Below are positions 53,677 through 58,016 of a stretch of DNA of 58,016 nt, in pieces. Source of the DNA: a bacterium (GTDB lineage Bacteria > Chloroflexota > Dormibacteria > UBA8260 > Bog-877); NCBI GenBank assembly GCA_021802115.1, contig JAKABA010000010.1, positions 1 through 58,016 on the forward strand. Reading direction: 5' to 3'. Made by a program: the position numbers and the translations under genes. Position 1 is the first letter of the stretch; each line of letters opens with the position of its first letter. The notes under the pieces are model-generated. The model did not search any database. It was not told the origin of the DNA and worked only from the letters and a program-made list of their open reading frames with translations.

Positions 53677-54055
53677 TCGCCTCCGCTTGATCAGAGCCTG
53701 GGCGCCCGTCCGGGGCCGCCGCGTCGAGCGGGGCTCCGACGGGTCTGGGCGGGGACGGGGGCACGCGTCCCGAGCTCCTCGGTCGGGCGCGCCTCCGGGT
53801 CGACGCGTGGCGGGAGGGTGGACTCGCCGAGCTGCCGTCGATGGCTGCAAGCGAGCCCGGCGGGTGCACACTGGTAGCAGCCAGATTGGCCGCAGGAGGC
53901 GCGTGTGGGCTCCGGACTTCTTCGAAACAGGGTTGGTGCTGGGGACCGCTCGCGCCCGGCCTCGGATCGGTTGGGGCGGCTTGGCCCAGGGTGGGCTGTC
54001 CTCCAGCAGTCGGCTCGGGTGGCTCTGGACTGCGCCCGTAGCAGGAGCGGCGGTC
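53677..54055. other. Intergenic region before the ECF sigma gene
   Basis: About 380 bp without a gene. The frame running into the sigma gene from 53687 is Arg/Ser-rich and shows no sigma homology before 54056. AGGAG (54043-54047) is the SD. Confidence 0.4.
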
Positions 54056-54613
54056 GTGCCTGAGGACCCTTACCAGCCCGGCTCCAAGGCTGACTTCGAT
54101 CGCCTGTATCAGGCGAGCTATCCCCGAATTTTCGCCACGCTGGTCACAATTCTCAGAGACCGAGAGGCGGCCGAGGACTGCGCCCAGGAGGCCTATCTGC
54201 GGGCCTTTGGGGCGTGGAAACACTGGAAGCGCGACGCCCCAGCCGAGGCCTGGGTGCATCGGATCGCCCTCAATGTCGCCTTCTCCCATGGCCGTCGCGA
54301 GAGGCTGCGCGAGGTGGGGGAGTTGGTCCGCCGTCTGGGCCGGCCGGAGCCTCCCTCTGACCCCGCCTCCGAGGTGGGCTCGCCGCTGCTGGCCGCACTC
54401 GGGCAGTTGCCGCCCAAGCAGGCCGCGGTGGTGGTGCTCCGCCATCTGCACGGCTACAGCAATCGCGAAATCGCGATCTCAATGGGTATCCCCGAAGCCA
54501 CCGTGGCGTCCCGCCTGGCCAAGGCCAAGGCCAGGCTGCGGGCTCTACTGAACCAGGGTCGACCGACCGAAATGGTTACTTTGGGCGAGGCAGGCGTCCC
54601 TTCTGCAGAGTAA
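54056..54613 (+). CDS. ECF sigma factor
   Basis: About 185 residues. Region 2: FDRLYQASYPRIFATLVTIL, DREAAEDCAQEAYLRAFGAW. Region 4: LLAALGQLPPKQAAVVVLRH, LHGYSNREIAISMGIPEATV, ASRLAKAKARLRAL. GTG 54056 follows AGGAG by 8 nt. Four nt after its stop is a single-span membrane protein gene, and a membrane metalloprotease homologue follows, an arrangement typical of surface-stress ECF regulation. Confidence 0.92.
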   Translation: MPEDPYQPGSKADFDRLYQASYPRIFATLVTILRDREAAEDCAQEAYLRAFGAWKHWKRDAPAEAWVHRIALNVAFSHGRRERLREVGELVRRLGRPEPPSDPASEVGSPLLAALGQLPPKQAAVVVLRHLHGYSNREIAISMGIPEATVASRLAKAKARLRALLNQGRPTEMVTLGEAGVPSAE

Positions 54614-54617
54614 TCCA

Positions 54618-55169
54618 ATGGGAAGTAGCCAAGGTTTCGACCTCGACCGGATGCTGGAGCAGGAACTCAGGCAGAACGCCGCCGAACATCAGGCTCCGAC
54701 GCCGCTGCCGCACGGGTCGCGATACCACGCCGCTTCCCTCGCAGGAGGAGCCCATATGTCGTTCTTGCCTCAATTCGTCACCGCCCTGTCCGCCAAGGCC
54801 GCCATCGGGCTGGCCACCGCCGGTCTGGTGTTGGGGGGTGGGACCGCCGCCACCATCGCGACCAGGACCGCCAATCCTGTGACCTGGGGCCAAGACGTGG
54901 TCAGCACCCTGCAGGGTTGCAAGACCGCGCTCCCTTCGGGAGACCGCAACGTGGGCCAGTGCGTGAGCACGTTCGCCAAGACCCACGGCATCGCGGAGCG
55001 CGCCAAGCACTCCCACGGCGCCACCGCCGGCGGCATGGGCCGGCCGACATCGCCGGGGGCGCAGGGGTCGGCCCACGCCAGTGGCAAGCCCGGGTCGCTA
55101 CCCGCCAAGGCTTCGCACCCGAGTGGCCGGCCGCAGGGGCTCTCGTCTGGGCGTCCCAGCAACTCGTAG
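54618..55169 (+). CDS. Single-span membrane protein, putative anti-sigma factor
   Basis: 183 residues. N-terminal cytoplasmic segment of about 50 (MGSSQGFDLDRMLEQELRQN), one membrane helix (about 56-80, SAKAAIGLATAGLVLGGGTA), and an extracellular part with two Cys (VVSTLQGCKTAL, RNVGQCVSTFAKTHG) and a Gly/Pro/Ser/His-rich tail. No zinc-binding HxxxCxxC motif is seen, so it is not a ZAS-type anti-sigma. The proposed role rests on its place in the sigma operon. No good SD; coupling to the sigma gene is likely. Confidence 0.55.
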   Translation: MGSSQGFDLDRMLEQELRQNAAEHQAPTPLPHGSRYHAASLAGGAHMSFLPQFVTALSAKAAIGLATAGLVLGGGTAATIATRTANPVTWGQDVVSTLQGCKTALPSGDRNVGQCVSTFAKTHGIAERAKHSHGATAGGMGRPTSPGAQGSAHASGKPGSLPAKASHPSGRPQGLSSGRPSNS

Positions 55170-55313
55170 GCAAAAGTGCGGTCGCCCCGAGCCCTCTTTG
55201 TCGGTGTCACCGGGCCCGCGGAACATCACCGCCCGCGGCTGCCCGGTGGTCGAGGAGTTTGAACCGATCGCCGATGCCGCACTTTCGGTAGCCTGAAGCA
55301 GGGCTGGGACGGG

Positions 55314-55796
55314 ATGCCTCGGACGCTGCTAGCTGCGGAGGCATCGCGAGTGGTTGTCATCTGGGTGGCCTTGGGGATTGCCCTGGCGGTGCACGAGGGC
55401 TCTCACTACGTGCTGTTGCGAATGGCCGGCCTCCATCCCCGCCCTTCGTTCCATTTCCCGGGCCTGGGATGGCGCTTCAGCACCGAGGGGGCCACTCCCC
55501 GCCAGCTGATCAGCGTCTGGCTGGTCGGTCCCCTGACGGAGGGGCTGGTCTGGGCCAGCGCGGCCTGGCTCTTTCCCGCCCAGGCCTGGGAGCTCCTGCT
55601 GGTGATGGTGGTAGAGATGGGGACCAACCTGCTGCTGCCGGGCAGCGACGGCCGCCGTGCCTACCGGCTGTTGTGCCGGATCCGTGCCGCTGCGGCGGAG
55701 GCCGGCTCGGCAATCGCGGCCGGTTCCTCCGGCACCGGCACCCACCCCGCCTCCGCCCACTCCTGGTCGCACCTGTCGGCGGGCCGTCGCCGCTGA
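55314..55796 (+). CDS. M50/site-2-protease-like membrane metallopeptidase
   Basis: 160 residues. VALGIALAVHEGSHYVLLRM has HEGSH (H27, E28, H31), a zinc HExxH in a membrane helix. A second helix pair (LISVWLVGPLTEGLVWASAA) and MGTNLLLPGSDGRRAYRLLC (D112 in an N...xxDG context) supply the third ligand and the typical LDG motif. Shorter than standard S2P or SpoIVFB, which have about four helices plus PDZ or CBS. It lies after the ECF sigma and membrane genes, consistent with cleavage of the latter. Confidence 0.75.
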   Translation: MPRTLLAAEASRVVVIWVALGIALAVHEGSHYVLLRMAGLHPRPSFHFPGLGWRFSTEGATPRQLISVWLVGPLTEGLVWASAAWLFPAQAWELLLVMVVEMGTNLLLPGSDGRRAYRLLCRIRAAAAEAGSAIAAGSSGTGTHPASAHSWSHLSAGRRR

Positions 55797-55872
55797 CCTG
55801 ATCCGGCCCGCGTGGAAACTGGTGCCGGGCCCACGTCGGCGGGGTGGTGGGGACCGGACCGGGACCAGGCCC

Positions 55873-56274
55873 ATGATCCTGCAGGAGCGGATCGAGGGGC
55901 ACGATTGCCTGCGCTGCATCGTGATCGGCGACGAGCTGCGGGTGTTCCGGTACGACTCTCGCCGGCCCTTCATGGAGCGCCACGTCACCGATGATCCACC
56001 ATCGTCTATTCCGGGTGACCTAGCGGCCACCCAGGCTCGGACTTTGACCGGGGCCCTGGGATATGACATTGACACCGTGGAGTTCGCGGTTCGCGACGGT
56101 GTTCTCTACGCCATCGACTGTCTCAACGCCGCTCCCGACTTTGACAGCTTCTCCATCAAGGACGACGGCTTTCGGTGGGTGCTGGACCGGATGTGCGACC
56201 TGGTGCTGCGCTATGCCCGCGGGGAAGCGGACCCACCCTGGCGCGGCGCCCACCGCTGGGGGCGGTTCGCCTGA
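55873..56274 (+). CDS. C-terminal ATP-grasp fragment (RimK/MvdD-like)
   Basis: 133 residues from ATG 55873: MILQERIEGHDCLRCIVIGD, ELRVFRYDSRR, ARTLTGALGYDIDTVEFAVR, DGVLYAIDCLNAAPDFD. This is the second half of an ATP-grasp fold, with the metal-site Asn (LNAAP) kept and the usual Glu replaced by Asp. The N-terminal nucleotide-binding half is missing; upstream codons are not homologous. It is therefore a truncated or partner-dependent protein. Confidence 0.6.
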   Translation: MILQERIEGHDCLRCIVIGDELRVFRYDSRRPFMERHVTDDPPSSIPGDLAATQARTLTGALGYDIDTVEFAVRDGVLYAIDCLNAAPDFDSFSIKDDGFRWVLDRMCDLVLRYARGEADPPWRGAHRWGRFA

Positions 56275-56494
56275 ACGGCTGGGTTGCCACTCGCGCCCGG
56301 GCTGAGGTCGGCTCCCGGCGGTGGGAATCAGTGCGGGTGGGGGGAGTCTTCGCCAATCCGGGCGCCGGGGGGCGGGGAGCAGCCGAACGTCTTGGCACCG
56401 AAGTGCCTCCGCCCGAAACCACCCGGCCGCTGCCAAAGGGCTCTGACGTCGCGATCCAGACCAGCCTCGAGTCTCACCACCGCGTGGCACCGCC

Positions 56495-57724
56495 TCACCC
56501 TGGGCCGGGCGGGACCGCCTCCCGCCTGAGCCTCTCCTGGAGCATACGGCGGCCCAGCAGCAGGGTGGTCGCGCCCACCACCGCCTCCCCAGCCGCCAGC
56601 CCCCAAGCTCCCGTGTAGCCGACGTGCTCGACCATCACCCCGAACAGCAGGGGGCCGACCACGCTGCCCAGCCGCCCCCCGGTCTGGGTGATCCCGGTGG
56701 CCCGAGCGGGATGGTTGGGGTGGCTCTGAACGATGGCGAAGTTGAAGAGTCCGTTCCAGCCCCAGCCGATCCCGAAGGCGACCGCTGAGCCCAGGATGAA
56801 CAGCCCGGGCAGGCGCAGCCACGAGCTGACCGCGAGAGCGCCGAAGCCGAGCGCACCAACTGTGATCATGCGAACCACTAGGAGCAGGTGACGGCCGCCA
56901 CGGCGATCAGCCAGCAGACCGACACCCACCCTTACCGCGATGCCGCAGACGCTGGCCAGAACCGCCACCAAGCCGGCCTCCACGCTGCTGAGCCCAGTCG
57001 AGACTGCGGCCAGGACCAGGAAGGCGGCCAGCGACGAGCAGGCGCCCACGCTCAGGCCGAATCCGAGGGCCAGGGCGATCAGGGGCCTGGTCGGCTCGTG
57101 CCGGGCTCGGGTCGCCGCCCGCTGGGCCGCGATCGAGATCCTGGGGCGAGGTACCCACATCGCAGCTCCCAACGCCGCCACGGCGGCGCCGGCAAAAGCC
57201 CAGCGCCAGCCGACTGTGAGGGCAATGGCGGGCACCGCCAGTCCACCCAGGAGGAAGGCGAGCGGGACCGACGATTGCTTGATCCCGAAGGCGAGGCCCT
57301 GGTGGGCAGGGTCGATCCGGCGGGCCAACACCAGGTTCGACGCCGTTTGGCCCGAGGCGCCGGCGGCGCCGGCCAGGAAGAGGGCGCCCGCGAGCTCTGG
57401 CCAGGACTCCACCAGAGTCGCTATCAGGCCCATGGCGATGGCTCCCGCGATCGCCGAGTAGCGCAGCATCCTGACCCCGCTGAATTGCTCGGCAAGGTTG
57501 CCTGAGGGGATGGCGAACAGGGTGCTGGCGGCATACGACGCGCCCACCACCAGGCCCAACTGGGTGGGGGTGAAGTGGAGCTGGGATCGCATCTGGACCG
57601 CCAAGGTTCCCACCATGAATGTGGGCAGGGTTATCGCGGTGAACGCCACCACCGTGGACCACAGCACGCGCCCGCCTCGGGAGCGCGACGGTGGACTGAG
57701 GGCGGGCCGCGATTGGGCGTTCAC
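56495..57724 (-). CDS. MFS transporter
   Basis: 409 residues with 12 hydrophobic segments: TM1 WSTVVAFTAITLPTFMVGTL, the loop 2-3 motif (ASTLFAIPSGNLAEQFSGVR), the central cytoplasmic loop (RPRISIAAQRAATRARHEPT), and TM8-9 ADRRGGRHLLLVVRMITVGA. YbfB/NarK-like cytosine or sugar MFS shape; substrate unknown. GTG 57724 is the start. It is convergent with the ATP-grasp fragment. Confidence 0.88.
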   Translation of the reverse strand: MNAQSRPALSPPSRSRGGRVLWSTVVAFTAITLPTFMVGTLAVQMRSQLHFTPTQLGLVVGASYAASTLFAIPSGNLAEQFSGVRMLRYSAIAGAIAMGLIATLVESWPELAGALFLAGAAGASGQTASNLVLARRIDPAHQGLAFGIKQSSVPLAFLLGGLAVPAIALTVGWRWAFAGAAVAALGAAMWVPRPRISIAAQRAATRARHEPTRPLIALALGFGLSVGACSSLAAFLVLAAVSTGLSSVEAGLVAVLASVCGIAVRVGVGLLADRRGGRHLLLVVRMITVGALGFGALAVSSWLRLPGLFILGSAVAFGIGWGWNGLFNFAIVQSHPNHPARATGITQTGGRLGSVVGPLLFGVMVEHVGYTGAWGLAAGEAVVGATTLLLGRRMLQERLRREAVPPGPG

Positions 57725-57905
57725 AGTTGTCTGATTCTGGGCCAGGCAGGGGGTTGGCAGCAGCTGGCGGGAAGGTGAGCAAGAGTGCCCATGAGAGCGG
57801 TTCAGTGAACTAGGAAGAGGTTGGCGAGTGTGACTGGCGGGTCGGGCTGTGGGTGACTTCTGTTGAGGGGGCCCTCCGGACGACTGCCAGCGGGACGTTC
57901 CTGGT

Positions 57906-58016
57906 GTGAAAGATCGGATCGCCCCGGCGTCACGGCTCCGGCCGGCGCCACCGCTGGTTGAGCCGAAGTCTGCAGATCCTGTCTTGGCGGTGGAGGTCGT
58001 GCGCAGAGTCGGTGAC
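57906..58016 (+). CDS. Start of a gene that continues beyond the window
   Basis: GTG 57906 opens a frame of 37 codons to the window end (MKDRIAPASRLRPAPPLVEP, KSADPVLAVEVVRRVGD). No SD, no homology visible. It may be real because the frame runs out of the window without a stop; confidence is low. Confidence 0.3.
   Translation, partial: MKDRIAPASRLRPAPPLVEPKSADPVLAVEVVRRVGD

Noticed and set aside
53687..54055. Long N-terminal extension of the ECF sigma gene
   Set aside because: The extension is Arg/Ser-rich without sigma homology; an SD sits before GTG 54056.
30..58016. CRISPR array
   Set aside because: No regularly spaced direct repeats of 24-40 nt were seen, and no cas-like gene.

Overview
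The window is high-GC bacterial chromosomal DNA. It has many GTG and TTG starts, and at least eight genes appear to have leaderless promoters, with a -10 hexamer ending 6-7 nt before the start codon and no Shine-Dalgarno. DrrAB-type exporters, MMPL and ArsB transporters, VapBC modules and secreted beta-rich proteins all fit a soil lineage of the Actinobacteria/Chloroflexota (Dormibacterota-like) type. Lineage is inferred from style only. There is no rRNA here, and nothing points to a plasmid or prophage.

Layout. 1-12.3 kb is accessory DNA. Two large secreted proteins sharing a repeated Asp-Thr-Arg domain (635-3505 and 9365-12244) flank an insertion-sequence graveyard: an IS21 istA fragment at the window edge, a frameshifted IS256 fragment, IS21-type end repeats and a tyrosine recombinase C-terminus. 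Small genes lie among these: HxlR with an azoreductase, a lipoprotein and a Phd/PIN toxin-antitoxin pair. 13-14.2 kb carries a pRiA4b ORF-3 protein and VapBC. 14.5-16.2 kb is an ArsB-type pump translationally coupled to a universal stress protein. 17.3-19.8 kb is a TetR-controlled DrrAB-like exporter. 20.3-25.4 kb holds a glycosyltransferase, a methyltransferase-glycosyltransferase fusion and two aldo/keto reductases. 25.6-26.3 kb is another VapBC.

26.5-30.5 kb is an overlapping diguanylate cyclase/phosphodiesterase pair. 30.8-35.7 kb has a thioesterase, a polytopic glycosyltransferase-like protein and a MarR-MMPL operon. 35.8-38.3 kb is a TPP riboswitch controlling an NCS1 permease and thiD. 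38.3-43.5 kb has membrane or envelope genes and an NDP-sugar pyrophosphorylase fused to a degenerate phosphomannomutase. A tRNA-Gly at 43.9 kb and a broken tRNA-Gly copy at 46.0 kb bracket two toxin-antitoxin modules.

46.2-49.8 kb is a TetR-regulated ABC exporter with a textbook promoter and operator. 50-53.7 kb has PadR with twin operators, a membrane protein, and ArsR/glutaredoxin/groES. 54-56.3 kb runs ECF sigma factor, single-span putative anti-sigma, M50-like intramembrane protease, then a truncated ATP-grasp protein. 56.5-57.7 kb is an MFS transporter, followed by the start of one more gene.

The parts most worth following are the sigma/anti-sigma/protease triad, the riboswitch whose 3' edge can pair with the Shine-Dalgarno, the tRNA-bounded toxin-antitoxin island, the leaderless promoter pattern and the methyltransferase-glycosyltransferase fusion. 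All functional calls rest on motifs read by eye; no searches were run.
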